Shown here one piece after another: positions 44,701-54,000 of a stretch of 64,000 bases of DNA; position 1 is the stretch's first letter, and the number at the start of each line of letters is the position of its first letter. Below the pieces are notes generated by a model. The model searched no databases. It was not told the DNA's origin and worked only from the letters and a program-made list of their open reading frames with translations. The stretch is taken from the NCBI GenBank assembly GCA_018268935.1, contig JAFDVS010000005.1, forward strand, positions 1-64,000, written 5' to 3'. The translations under genes were made by a program, and so were the position numbers. This DNA comes from Acidobacteriota bacterium. GTDB taxonomy: Bacteria; Acidobacteriota; Terriglobia; Bryobacterales; Bryobacteraceae.

Positions 44701-44836
44701 CGGCGACGTGTTCAATCTGCCCAATCGCACGAACTTGAGCGCGCCCGCGGGCACTTTCGGAAATCCCACCTTCGGCCGCATCACCGGAGCGAGACTTGCT
44801 CGCACGCTCCAACTCGGTTTGAAATTCTGGTTCTGA
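41702..44836 (+). CDS. TonB-dependent receptor, Oar-like (copy 2)
   Basis: 1044 residues with a signal peptide (LIRLLLALSFLALQLSAQ) and a strong ribosome binding site (AAGGAG at 41689-41694). Domain order is carboxypeptidase-regulatory (about 20-105; IQGTVTDETGAVAPNVRV), plug (about 115-225; LPLRGRNAFELVLLAPGAQ, GEYVLDGG) and barrel ending GLKFWF with terminal Phe. The sulfatase gene follows with TGATG overlap, so the receptor may import a desulfated oligosaccharide. Ligand unknown. Confidence 0.93.
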   Translation: MLIRLLLALSFLALQLSAQAIFGSIQGTVTDETGAVAPNVRVTARNVNTGVAVTVQSNDRGLYFLGELRPGQYDVEAESPGFQKMLQRGLALRIEDHLRADFVMKVGQVTESVEVTSEAQLIQTENNTLGRVMEENTIKQLPLRGRNAFELVLLAPGAQQRGDDELPRLSGGRARSGEYVLDGGSITTPRRGQLFTQPNLDAIQEFKVQTSGLSAEFGRTVGGVVNATLKSGSNKISGNLFEFHRNNSINARNFFASSMPKLIQNQFGGMVGGPIKKDKLFFFGDFEIFRQAEESLFNLTIPTAEMRRGDFAGQRQIFDPNTTRAGTGTQRIRDPFPNNAIPTSRFDAPAPKIMAFYPQPNRAGLVQNYQVLIPRGTNNEKFDARIDWRASDKDIVFGRYSWDHQFSDTARPFDGARTGGNRGNFNRYLTGAISWTRTITPTTLNDFRASYFRGIQERLLSQGAGDALGIPNLNIVGLPLIDVTGYEGIGDSQAFMPVENQYQFQNTTTLVRGNHILKAGVDYRKFPINDLQLQFTGEYTFNTVQTANPLSPGNTGHAVASLLLGQANTFNNSTLRGRFYYRSAYIGGFFQDDWKLTPRFTLNLGLRYDAEQNPRETRNQGSNFDLAKGRPVTMTELGRNFIQYTDRMNLGPRVGFAWRALRNTVVRSHYGIFYTPITGRATSAFARFPADQRLGLQSDGVNAAAILSQTPPIVPSVDGKGFAIDNKIERAKLGSFQQWNLDVQHEIGSYLLQASYNGSVGRHLMMNQDMNVIRIEDVQRAGAGTQAMRPYPDYGFILCHCELQNSSYNALQLGLERRYRAGLFWSVSYTFSKFLDYNEDNFSSMFPQDPFNLRLERGLSQSHYPHRFVTAFVYDFPFGKGRRWMTNGGPAAWVLGGWQLSNILTLQSGDQVWITQAANTAQTFSRQFRPNWVSSAVLDGGERTIDRWFNTAAFVAPPPRALGNSPKFPDIQGPGLISADLSVIRFIPVPVREGMKFEIRGDVFNLPNRTNLSAPAGTFGNPTFGRITGARLARTLQLGLKFWF

Positions 44837-46224
44837 TGCGGCGGCGATCGTTTCTTTTCACCGCGGCGGGTGCGGCGGCCTACCAGCCACAACGCCCGCC
44901 CAACATTGTTTTCCTGTACACAGACGATCAAGCCTGGTGGAGTGTGCGCTCCCTGGGCAACCGCGATTCGCACACACCAAACATGGACCGCATCGGAGCC
45001 GAAGGGGCACTATTCGAACACGCCTTCGTCTCCACACCGGTGTGCTCCGCGTCACGTGCGGCGATGTTCACCTCGCAGCATAGCTTCCGCACCCGCGTGC
45101 ACGATTTCATTGATCGACGCCGCGAGCCCGAACTCGGCCTCTCCGCTGATTTCCCCACCTGGCCCGAACTGCTGCAGCAGCACGGCTACAAGACGGCGTT
45201 GTTTGGCAAGTGGCACCTGGGTACGAAGCCGGAGCACCATCCCACGCGCCGCGGTTTTCATGAGTTCCTCGGCTTTCTGGATGGCGGCAACCGGCCCATG
45301 AATCCTTACCTGGAGGTGCAGGGAAAAGAGCAGACAGTGAAGGGCTCGCTTCCAGACATCCTCGTCGATGGCGCCATCGATTTCGTTAAACGCAGCCAAT
45401 CCGCGCCGTTCGCCGTGAATGTACACTTTCGCGCTCCACATGCTCCTTACGGCCCGGTTCCCGAAGTCGATTCGGCGCGCTTCCGCGATACGGATCCACA
45501 AATCCCGAAGCATCCTGCATTGAACAAAGAATGGGCCACCGAATCGTTGCGCGCTTACTACGCGAGCATCGCATCCGTTGATCGCAACATCGGCCGTTTT
45601 CTCGATACCCTCGATTCGCTTCAGCTTTCCGCCAACACGGTCGTCGTCTTCACTTCCGACAACGGGTACATGATCGGCCATCACAACGCTTATGGCAAAG
45701 GCAACGCGACTCGCGCCGGGCGCGCCGCGCGGGAACGCGTTTCCAACATGTGGGATGACTCCCTCCGCACACCGCTGATGATCCGCTGGCCTGGCGTCAT
45801 CCAGCCCGGACGGCGCATTAGCGGGATGATCTCGCACCTCGATTTCTTCCCGTCTCTGCTTCGCATTGCAGGCGCTGAGCAGCGCATCCCTACAGGCTAT
45901 GTCCCTTGCGGCCGCGATTTTACTCCTCTGCTGCGCGGCGAACGCACCCCCTGGCGCGACACGCTGTACGCCGATTACGACATGTACCACTACCTGCGCG
46001 ATTCCATGCGCATGATCCGCACCGAAGACTGGAAGCTGATCACCCACACGCACAACGACGTGCAGCACGAACTCTACGATCTGCGCAACGATCCCGGAGA
46101 GACCAGGAACCTCATCGGCGAATATGAGCATCTCCGCCAGATGGCCGCTCTACGCCGCCGCCTGTACGCATGGCAGCAATGGATGGGCGATCCCGCGGCG
46201 TTGCCGCTTGACCGGCCGGTGTAA
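44836..46224 (+). CDS. sulfatase (Cys-type, C-x-A-x-R motif)
   Basis: 462 residues. The start ATG shares its A with the stop of receptor 2. A short basic/hydrophobic N-terminus (RRRSFLFTAAGAAA) is a weak Tat-type signal. The opening strand and metal pair (NIVFLYTDDQAWW) and the formylglycine motif C-S-A-S-R (about residue 74-78) are intact; CxAxR is an accepted maturation sequence. Further metal-site residues FTSDNGYMIGHH are present. Tight coupling to the receptor suggests they serve the same sulfated substrate. Confidence 0.92.
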   Translation: MRRRSFLFTAAGAAAYQPQRPPNIVFLYTDDQAWWSVRSLGNRDSHTPNMDRIGAEGALFEHAFVSTPVCSASRAAMFTSQHSFRTRVHDFIDRRREPELGLSADFPTWPELLQQHGYKTALFGKWHLGTKPEHHPTRRGFHEFLGFLDGGNRPMNPYLEVQGKEQTVKGSLPDILVDGAIDFVKRSQSAPFAVNVHFRAPHAPYGPVPEVDSARFRDTDPQIPKHPALNKEWATESLRAYYASIASVDRNIGRFLDTLDSLQLSANTVVVFTSDNGYMIGHHNAYGKGNATRAGRAARERVSNMWDDSLRTPLMIRWPGVIQPGRRISGMISHLDFFPSLLRIAGAEQRIPTGYVPCGRDFTPLLRGERTPWRDTLYADYDMYHYLRDSMRMIRTEDWKLITHTHNDVQHELYDLRNDPGETRNLIGEYEHLRQMAALRRRLYAWQQWMGDPAALPLDRPV

Positions 46225-46263
46225 CATTTGCTTCTTGCCGGACACCGTGATGTAATCCGGTGC

Positions 46264-49200
46264 ATGTTCCAGCGACTGCTCGTGGCCTGGTGCGCCGCCA
46301 TGATTTTCACTTCCGCGTCCCTGCACGCACAATCTCTCTTCGGCACGATTCTCGGCACGGTTACGGACCGTAGTGGCGCCGTGATTCCCGGCGCGCAGAT
46401 CAAACTGCGAAGTTCCGCGACAAACATCGTGCGATCTCTCGTCACCAGCAGCACTGGGGATTACCAGGCGCCGGCACTGCCGGTCGGCCAGTACGAGGTG
46501 ACCGTGGAGGCGCAAGGCTTCAAACGAGCCGTGGCGCAATCGGTCACGCTGGCCGTCGATCAGCGTGCGCGCGTCGATTTCCAACTCGAGATCGGTTCCA
46601 TTGAACAGGTGATCGAAGTGGCCACCACTACGCCCTTGATCGAAACAGACACTGCCAGCCAGGGCACTGTAGTCGACAACCGCCGCATCGTGCAACTTCC
46701 CCTCAACGGGCGCAATTTCCAGACGCTGGCCGTACTTGCGCCAGGTGTCATTGCTCCTGTCGCTGGTTCCGGCGGGCGATTCGCCGTCTCGGGCACTCGC
46801 GGCCTCTCCAATAGCTTCATGCTCGACGGCGCCACCAACACCAACTCCAATGCCAACGGCACATTCATCGATCCGTCTGTCGATCTGATCGAAGAATTCA
46901 AAATCCAGCGCAACACGTTCAACGCCGAGTATGGCAACGGCGCCGCCCAGATCAACGTGGTGACGAAATCCGGCTCAAATCAATTTCATGCCACATTGTT
47001 TGAATTCCTTCGCAACGACAAGATCCAGGCCCGCAACTTCTTCGATCCCGCGCGGAAGCCTACGCTGCGCCGCAATCAATTCGGAGGCACCGTTTCCGGC
47101 CCAGTGCTCTTGCCCAAGGTCTACGATGGCCGCGACAAGGTGTTCTGGCTGTTCAACTACGAAGGCGTACGCCAGCGTTCACCCGCCACATTGCTCTCCA
47201 GCCTGCCGACACAGGCGGAACTGGATGGTGATCTCAGCACCACTGCCGGAGCCATCGTTGACCCGTTCGCCAACAATACGCCCTTCGCCGGCAACCGGAT
47301 CCCCGCATCGCGCATCGACTCCACCACACGTGCTTACCGGCAATTCATCCCCTCCGTCACCGCGCTTCGCGGTTCGCTCGGCCCCGGCATCAATCTCATC
47401 ACGCCGATCAGCACAAGCAACGATTGGGATCAATATACGCTCAAGGCAGACCGGCACTTCCACTCCGCCGGCCATCTATTCGGCCGCTACACCACGAACA
47501 AATCGCAGAACGTGACGGCCGCCATCTCCCCGCTCTTCCGCAACTCCCCGCGATCTCGCCAATACAATCTTGTGCTCGGCCACAACCAGGTCGTTCGCTC
47601 CAACTTGATCAACGAATTCCGCGGCGGGTTCAGCCGGCACACGCTGCATCAAGGTCCGCCGGAAGAGTATCCGCAGAACTTCGCTGAGATCCTTGGGCTG
47701 CGCAATTTGCTCAGCCGTGACGTACCTGAGTTCAACTCACTCGCGGCGGTGAACATCACGGGATTCACCGGACTCGGCGGTCCCAGCCTGATCACGCAAC
47801 GTGTCAATACCTGGTCCTTTCTCGACAACATCACCTGGATCCGAGCCACCCACACCATCAAGGCGGGCTTCGACATTCGCAAGCGCATGCTCGATATCCG
47901 CAACATCGGCACGACGCAAGGCTCGTTCGGCTTCACCGGAAATTTCACTCGAAGCGCAGTTGCCGACTATCTGCTGGGCATTCCACGTACAGCCGGAGCC
48001 ACGGCGCCTCCTGGTCCCGACGGGGTGAATCTCTCGCCGCTCTGGCAGTGGTTTGTACAGGACGACTGGAAGGTTACGCCGAACCTGACCCTGAGTCTTG
48101 GACTGCGCTATGAATACCCGGCGCCTTTCGTGAATGATCGCGACCGCCGGTCCATCTTCGATCCCAACTTCCCGGGCGGGCGTCTTATCTACCCAGGGGA
48201 GGCGACGTACTATGTTCCTGGCAAAGGCTTCACGGCCACCGATCGCCCGCTTGCCTCGCGCGGGCTTGTTCCTCCTGACAAAAACAACTTCGCCCCGCGC
48301 CTCGGCTTTGCCTGGCGCCCCTTCGGCAGCCGGCGTAACTCCGTCCGCGGCAGCTACGGCATGTTCTACGAAGCCGCGAACAACAACAACGAGGTTTTGT
48401 TTGGAACATTTAACTTCCCCCATGTTTTGAATCACAGCCTGACCAACGACATCACGCGGCCGTCATTCTTCTGGTCGAACCTGTTCCCCAGCACGGTGAC
48501 GGTGGGCAGCGTGGGGTTCAGCTCTCTCGATACGACGCTACCTGTGGGCTACATGCAGCAGTGGAGTCTTAACCTGCAGCGTGAGCTCAAGCCGAACCTG
48601 GCGCTGGAGGTTGGCTACCTGGGCAGCAAGGGAACCAAGCTCGATTGGCGCAACAACGCCAATCAGGCTACCCTGGACGCCGACCCTTCGCGTCCGACAC
48701 CCATTGCGGCGCGCTCGCCGTTTCCCGCCTTTGCGCCTGGCGCCAGCGTCATCACGCGCAACGGGTTCTCCAATTATCACGGCGTCATCGCCCGCCTGGA
48801 ACGCAGTTTCTCTTCGGGGCTGCATTTCCTCGCTTCCTACACTTTCTCCAAAGCCATCGACAACTCTTCCTTCGCGGGGAACATCGGCGCTCAGCCCGCG
48901 CTGCCGCAGAATGCCTACGACCGCTTGAGCGAGAAAGGGCTTTCCTACTTCGATGTGCCGCATCGTTTCGTTGTCAGCTACGTATGGGATCTGCCTTTCG
49001 GCCCCGGGAAGCCATATTTGTCGCGTCGCGGTATCAGCGGGCACATCGTGGGCGGGTGGCAGTTGAGCGGCATCACGCAGTTTCAAAGCGGTAATCCGTG
49101 GTCCGTGCTGACTGCCGGCGATCCCGCCAATATCGGCTCCGGCGGGCAGCGCGCCGACCTGGTTGGTAACCCGTTCCCCGATGGGTTCACTCCCGGTGGC

Positions 49201-49497
49201 CCAAACCGTTTGCGCTTCGATCCGAAAGCCTTCGCGCAGCCTGCGCGTGGCCGTTTCGGCAACTCCGGCCGCAATATCATTCGCGATGCTCCGGTCAACA
49301 ACTGGGATGTGTCTCTGAACAAGGACTTCTTCCTCAAGGAACGAGCGCGCATCGAATTCCGGGCCGAGTTCTTCAATGCGCTGAATCACACCCAGTTCAA
49401 CCAGTTCGACAACACCGTGAACAACGCGACGTTTGCCACCTGGCGCTCCGCCGGCCCTCCGCGGATCGTACAGTTCGGATTGAAACTGATTTACTAG
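46264..49497 (+). CDS. TonB-dependent receptor, Oar-like (copy 3)
   Basis: 1077 residues from the ATG at 46264, opening a signal peptide (FQRLLVAWCAAMIFTSASLHAQ); the ATG at 46228 would add an unlikely 12-residue leader. Regulatory-like domain (about 25-110; ILGTVTDRSGAVIPGAQIK), plug (about 120-230; LPLNGRNFQTLAVLAPGV, NSFMLDGATN) and barrel ending in Tyr (GLKLIY). A TGTAAT 7 bases before the ATG could be a -10 box giving a nearly leaderless message. It is followed by a GntR regulator and an aldolase gene. Confidence 0.93.
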   Translation: MFQRLLVAWCAAMIFTSASLHAQSLFGTILGTVTDRSGAVIPGAQIKLRSSATNIVRSLVTSSTGDYQAPALPVGQYEVTVEAQGFKRAVAQSVTLAVDQRARVDFQLEIGSIEQVIEVATTTPLIETDTASQGTVVDNRRIVQLPLNGRNFQTLAVLAPGVIAPVAGSGGRFAVSGTRGLSNSFMLDGATNTNSNANGTFIDPSVDLIEEFKIQRNTFNAEYGNGAAQINVVTKSGSNQFHATLFEFLRNDKIQARNFFDPARKPTLRRNQFGGTVSGPVLLPKVYDGRDKVFWLFNYEGVRQRSPATLLSSLPTQAELDGDLSTTAGAIVDPFANNTPFAGNRIPASRIDSTTRAYRQFIPSVTALRGSLGPGINLITPISTSNDWDQYTLKADRHFHSAGHLFGRYTTNKSQNVTAAISPLFRNSPRSRQYNLVLGHNQVVRSNLINEFRGGFSRHTLHQGPPEEYPQNFAEILGLRNLLSRDVPEFNSLAAVNITGFTGLGGPSLITQRVNTWSFLDNITWIRATHTIKAGFDIRKRMLDIRNIGTTQGSFGFTGNFTRSAVADYLLGIPRTAGATAPPGPDGVNLSPLWQWFVQDDWKVTPNLTLSLGLRYEYPAPFVNDRDRRSIFDPNFPGGRLIYPGEATYYVPGKGFTATDRPLASRGLVPPDKNNFAPRLGFAWRPFGSRRNSVRGSYGMFYEAANNNNEVLFGTFNFPHVLNHSLTNDITRPSFFWSNLFPSTVTVGSVGFSSLDTTLPVGYMQQWSLNLQRELKPNLALEVGYLGSKGTKLDWRNNANQATLDADPSRPTPIAARSPFPAFAPGASVITRNGFSNYHGVIARLERSFSSGLHFLASYTFSKAIDNSSFAGNIGAQPALPQNAYDRLSEKGLSYFDVPHRFVVSYVWDLPFGPGKPYLSRRGISGHIVGGWQLSGITQFQSGNPWSVLTAGDPANIGSGGQRADLVGNPFPDGFTPGGPNRLRFDPKAFAQPARGRFGNSGRNIIRDAPVNNWDVSLNKDFFLKERARIEFRAEFFNALNHTQFNQFDNTVNNATFATWRSAGPPRIVQFGLKLIY

Positions 49498-49527
49498 CGT
49501 TTCTGATATGCTGGCTTTTCCTTTCAA

Positions 49528-50175
49528 ATGTCCGCTCTCTTTTCTCAACCACGCGCCACCTCGATCCGGCAAGGTGCGTTGGACCTTCTTCGCGAGGCGT
49601 TGCTTGCGGGGCAGTTCCATCCTGGACAACAACTGACCGAAGTTGCGCTTTCCACGCAACTCCGCATCAGCCGTGGACCCGTGCGCGAAGCATTGTTGAT
49701 TCTGGCGCAGGAAGGTTTGGTCAACCATCATCCGCATCACGGTTTCTCCGTGGTGAACTGGAACACCGATGACGCAATGGCCATGGCCTCCGTCCGGCTG
49801 CCTCTGGAAACCATGGCGCTGGAACTGGCTCGCCCTTTTACCAGTGAGGCGCGGATCATGGAACTCGAAAGCATTAAGGCCCGTATCCTCGCCGGTGTCC
49901 AGGCGCATCATGTTGCGTTGTGGATCCGCGAAGATCTCCGTTTCCACGAAAAGATCTGGGAGTGGAGCGGCAACGCCTGGCTGGTGCATGCGTTGCGCCA
50001 CATCACCTATCCGTTCTTCGCATTCAGTCTCATCTATCATGAGCAGCGGACTCCTCCGGCCATGGAGCGCATGGAGAATCTGCACGATGCGTTTGTCCGA
50101 TATCTCAGCGGGAAAAGCGATCTCACGGCGGAACAATGTGTCCGCCTTCATCTGGAAAGCTATACCGTTCGCTAA
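49528..50175 (+). CDS. GntR/FadR-family transcriptional regulator with FCD domain
   Basis: 215 residues. The N-terminal winged helix (about 10-78; GQQLTEVALSTQLRISRGPVREALLILAQEGLV) is followed by an all-helical FCD domain (about 90-210), which usually binds an organic acid through Asp/His residues (DLRFHEKIWEWSGN, VHALRHI). It probably controls the adjacent aldolase and perhaps receptors 3 and 4, releasing DNA when a sugar acid is bound. Effector unknown. Confidence 0.9.
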   Translation: MSALFSQPRATSIRQGALDLLREALLAGQFHPGQQLTEVALSTQLRISRGPVREALLILAQEGLVNHHPHHGFSVVNWNTDDAMAMASVRLPLETMALELARPFTSEARIMELESIKARILAGVQAHHVALWIREDLRFHEKIWEWSGNAWLVHALRHITYPFFAFSLIYHEQRTPPAMERMENLHDAFVRYLSGKSDLTAEQCVRLHLESYTVR

Positions 50176-50191
50176 ATCATAGGAGCACGAT

Positions 50192-50965
50192 TTGTTCGAA
50201 AATCCCGTCAAACAGAAACTCGCCGCCGGTGGCGCGGCCTTCGGGGCCGTAGTTCTTGTCCCACATCCGCTGGTTATGCAGTATGCCGTCAATTCCGGCG
50301 CCGACTTCATCTGGATCGAGACCGAGCACACTCCCTTCGGTACCGAATCCGTCGACTATCTTCCCGTCATCGCGCGCCGCAAAGGTCTCACGCCGCTTAT
50401 CCGCATCTGCAACCTCGATGCCGGTCTGATCAAGAAAGCGCTTGACGTGGGTGCGTCCGCCATCATGATCCCTCAGGTTGAGAACGCCGAGCAGGCCCGC
50501 CGTATTGTCGAGTATGCGAAGTATCCGCCACAGGGATCGCGCGGTGTGTCTCCGATGTGGACCTTCTACATGGATGTTCCCTGGAAAGACTACCTTCCCG
50601 TGGCGAACGACGAGACGCTGATCGTTGTGCAGATTGAATCCGCGGCTGCCATGGAACAGGTGGAAGAGATCGCCGCTGTCGATGGCGTTGATGTCCTGCT
50701 GGCCGGGCCGATGGATCTCTCCGCCTCCCTCGGTGTTGTCACTCAGATCGCTCACCCTGAGGTGGACCGCCTGCTCGTTGATTTCCCGAAAAGAGTCACC
50801 AATGCCGGAAAGGTTCCCGGGATTGCTGTCGCCGGCTACGAGGCCGCGGCCAAAGCTCTGTCCCGTGGCTACCGCTTTATCAATTTCGGCAATGTGCTGA
50901 ACGATGGCACGAAGGGAATCGCCGCCGATTTAGAGCGCCTGCGCGCTTTGCCCATCGGTTCATAG
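50192..50965 (+). CDS. HpcH/HpaI family aldolase
   Basis: 257 residues from a TTG start preceded by AGGAG (50181). Motifs of the class II pyruvate-type aldolases are visible: FIWIETEHTPFG, IMIPQVENAEQARRIV and DVLLAGPMDLSASLG. These enzymes cleave 2-keto-3-deoxy sugar acids or hydroxy-heptenedioate to pyruvate and an aldehyde. Position just after the GntR/FCD gene fits regulated sugar-acid breakdown; exact substrate cannot be told. Confidence 0.88.
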   Translation: MFENPVKQKLAAGGAAFGAVVLVPHPLVMQYAVNSGADFIWIETEHTPFGTESVDYLPVIARRKGLTPLIRICNLDAGLIKKALDVGASAIMIPQVENAEQARRIVEYAKYPPQGSRGVSPMWTFYMDVPWKDYLPVANDETLIVVQIESAAAMEQVEEIAAVDGVDVLLAGPMDLSASLGVVTQIAHPEVDRLLVDFPKRVTNAGKVPGIAVAGYEAAAKALSRGYRFINFGNVLNDGTKGIAADLERLRALPIGS

Positions 50966-50992
50966 TCACTGCCAAACGAACTCCTACCCCCG

Positions 50993-51043
50993 TTGACACC
51001 CGCTTCGATCTGTGACAGCATGCCTTAGTTTTTTTGGATGCTG
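50993..51043 (+). promoter_or_regulatory. candidate -35 box and inverted repeat upstream of receptor 4
   Basis: A perfect TTGACA lies at 50993-50998 in the 115-base gap before receptor 4; the hexamer 17 bases on (CAGCAT, 51016-51021) is a poor -10 match. CAGCAT also forms a perfect inverted pair with ATGCTG at 51038-51043, across a T7 run. This may be a promoter with an overlapping operator, possibly for the nearby GntR regulator. Confidence 0.35.
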
Positions 51044-51080
51044 ACTGACAGTCTGGAAATTCAGGGGTAAGGGGTTCGAC

Positions 51081-54000
51081 ATGCGTACCAGCGTATTGTT
51101 CGCATTGTTCCTGGGACTATTTGCCAATCTGGCGCCCGCTCAGGTGCCAACCGGCGGAATTGACGGACACGTAAAGGACGAATCCGGCGCAGTTATTCCT
51201 GGCGCCACGGTGTCCATTCGCAACAAGGACACCGGCGCTTCCCGCGTCGTAATCACGGCTGGTGACGGTGCGTACTCGGCTCCGTTGCTCCCGGCCGGAC
51301 CCTATGAAATTCGTGTCGAAGCGAAAGGCTTTCGTTCTGCCTTGATTAGCGCCACGGTGCAAACGGGCAGCACCACAACCAACGTGGTCGAATTGCAGGT
51401 TGGCGCAACGACAGAGGTAGTCACCATTGAGGCTGCCTCGGCGCAGATTTCCTATGACAGCCACAAGATCGACGGCGTCGTCACACGCAAGCAGATTCAG
51501 GAATTGCCGCTCAACGGACGCAGCTTCCTGCAACTCGCTTTTCTCGAACCGGGAGTTTCCGTCTCCACGCAATCGCTGGCTCAATACAACGCGCAGTTCA
51601 GCGTTTCGGTGCTTGGCGGCAGCAGTTCGATGACGGCCATCACCGTGGATGGCGGCAACTCGCGCAATGCCATCGAAGGGGGGGCGCAGCAGAATTTCTC
51701 GCAGGAAGTCGTGCAGGAGTTCCAGATCTCCTCCGTGAACATGGACCTTTCCACTGGCCTCGGCGGCACCGGCGCGGTGAACATTGTCACGCGCTCCGGA
51801 AGCAATGATTATCATGGCGCAGGATACTTTTTCTATCGAGATAACAACATGGCGGCGTATCCCGCGCTGAAGCGAAATGCGTTCAACCCCGATCCGTTCT
51901 TCGCCCGCCGCCAATCCGGTTTCTGGCTGGGCGGCCCGATCGCGAAGAACCGGGCGTTCTTCTTCGTCAACCTGGAGCACAATAACCAGGACTCCATCGT
52001 TACCGTGCAGCCGGCCTCGCCGTTCTTTCAATCCTTCGCCGGCAACTACGTAAGTCCCTACACCGCGACGCAGATCAGCCCGCGCTTCGATTTCCGCATC
52101 AACAGCAATCACAATCTGTTTCTGCGCTACTCCCATGACGGCAATAAGGGCAATGCACCGCGCAGTTCGGCACAGCCGCCCAGCAACTGGCTGGTCAATA
52201 CCAATTTCTCTGATCAGAGCATCATGGGGCTCACCTCCACCTTCGGCGCCAATCTCGTCAGCGACTTTCGCTTCGTCTACAGCTATTGGAAGAACCGCAA
52301 TCTGTTCCCTTCGGAGAAAGACTGTCCTTCCTGCGTGGCACTCGGCTTGCCCGAAATCAATTTCATCGACAGCGGGCTTGTACTTGGGAACACCGCCAAC
52401 GCGACCCAGGGCCGTGATCTGCGGCGCTACAACATCAATGAGAATGTGACTCTGCAAATGGGCAATCACCGCATGAAGTTCGGCGGCCAGTTGGAGCGCG
52501 CTCCCGGCACCGGCTTCTGGGGCTTTGCGGATCCTGCAGTGGCCTACCTCTGGGGGCCGGATACCCTCTTCCAACTCGGGGGCCAAGCGGCACTCAATCA
52601 ATTTGGGCTGCCGCGTGAGTTCCGAACCAACGCCGATCTGGAGCGGCTTCCGGTGTATCTCTTCGTCATGGGCATCGGCGACCCCGCACAGCCTCCGCCC
52701 TATAACCTCGACATCGCCAAACTGAATAACCGCTACAACCTTTACTGGCAGGACAGTTGGCGCATCCGTCCCAATCTCACTCTGAACTACGGTCTGGGCT
52801 GGCTATTTGAATCCACCGTGGCGAATCACGATCTCGACCGGCCTCCTCTGCTTGCTCCGCTACTCGGCCAAGGCGGACTGGCGCCGACGGCAAAGGACTA
52901 CAACAACTTCTCGCCGTCCGTCGGATTCGCCTGGTCTCCCAAGAGCAACAGCAAGACCGTCATCCGCGGTGGAGCGGGAATTTACTACGACACTCGCGTG
53001 TTGTGGCAGCGCCTCTCCGAGCGCGCCGCGATTGGTCCGAAAGGCAACGGCCGCCAGCAGGTGCCGGGCTCCACGGTTCTCAACCGGCCCGCATTCGGCA
53101 TTACCGGTCTTCCCAACAACGCTCCACTTGAATTTCGCAACGGCCCCTCGCCCTTCACACTGGGGCATCTCAACCGCATCCTCCCCACCATTCGCGGCGA
53201 GGCGGAGCGCGCCAACTCGGCCACCACATTTGATCTCGGCGTACGTGGCATCGAAGTGGTGAAGAGTGGCGCGGATCTGATACCTCAGGAGTACCCGACT
53301 CCCTACTCGTCCCACTTCAACATCGGTGTGCAACGCGAGATCATGCGCGACACGGTGCTCTCCGCCGATTTCGTGCAGCGCCATTTTATCCACCAGTTGT
53401 TTTCCGGCATCGATCTGAATCGCAACAACCGTGTGCAGGGTCCTGTCATCCCTCGCTGTACAGCAGCACAGGCTGCCGATCCGAAGGCCATTTGCTCCAC
53501 CGGTTCGTTTACGTTTTTCGTCCCGGCTGATCGCAGCAAGTACAAAGCACTCCTCGTCAAGGTGGACAAGCGCTTTTCCAAGCGATTCCAATTCACTGCG
53601 TCCTACGCGTTGCAGGATCGGCTCGGCACGAACGGAATGCCGAATCTCGACAACTGGTTTGCCGGATGGGGCCCACAAGGTGGGCGGCACATGCTGAACG
53701 TTTCTGGCATCGTCGATCTACCGGGTAAGATCCAGCTCTCGTTCATCACCTCACACGGCAGCCGCGGACCGCTGATGCCCACCATCTCCGGCATCGACCT
53801 GGACGGCGACGGATCCAACTTCGAGCCGCTTCCCGGAGCGAAATACAACGGCTTCAACCGCGGGCTCGGCAAGTCCGATCTCGCCGCGCTCGTCGACCAG
53901 TTCAACCAGAAGTACGCCGGCACGCGCACCAGCCGCGGCCAGTCGGTCCCCCGGCTCGCGTTGCCAGCGAACTACGAATTCGGTGATGCCTTCCACTCCA

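Noticed and set aside
48538..50331. 597-codon open frame on the minus strand across receptor 3 and the GntR gene
   Set aside because: It is antisense to two well-supported genes, has no recognisable motif, and long antisense frames are expected in GC-rich DNA of this codon use.
51117..52601. 494-codon minus-strand frame inside receptor 4
   Set aside because: Same reasoning: antisense shadow of a strong coding region with no family resemblance.
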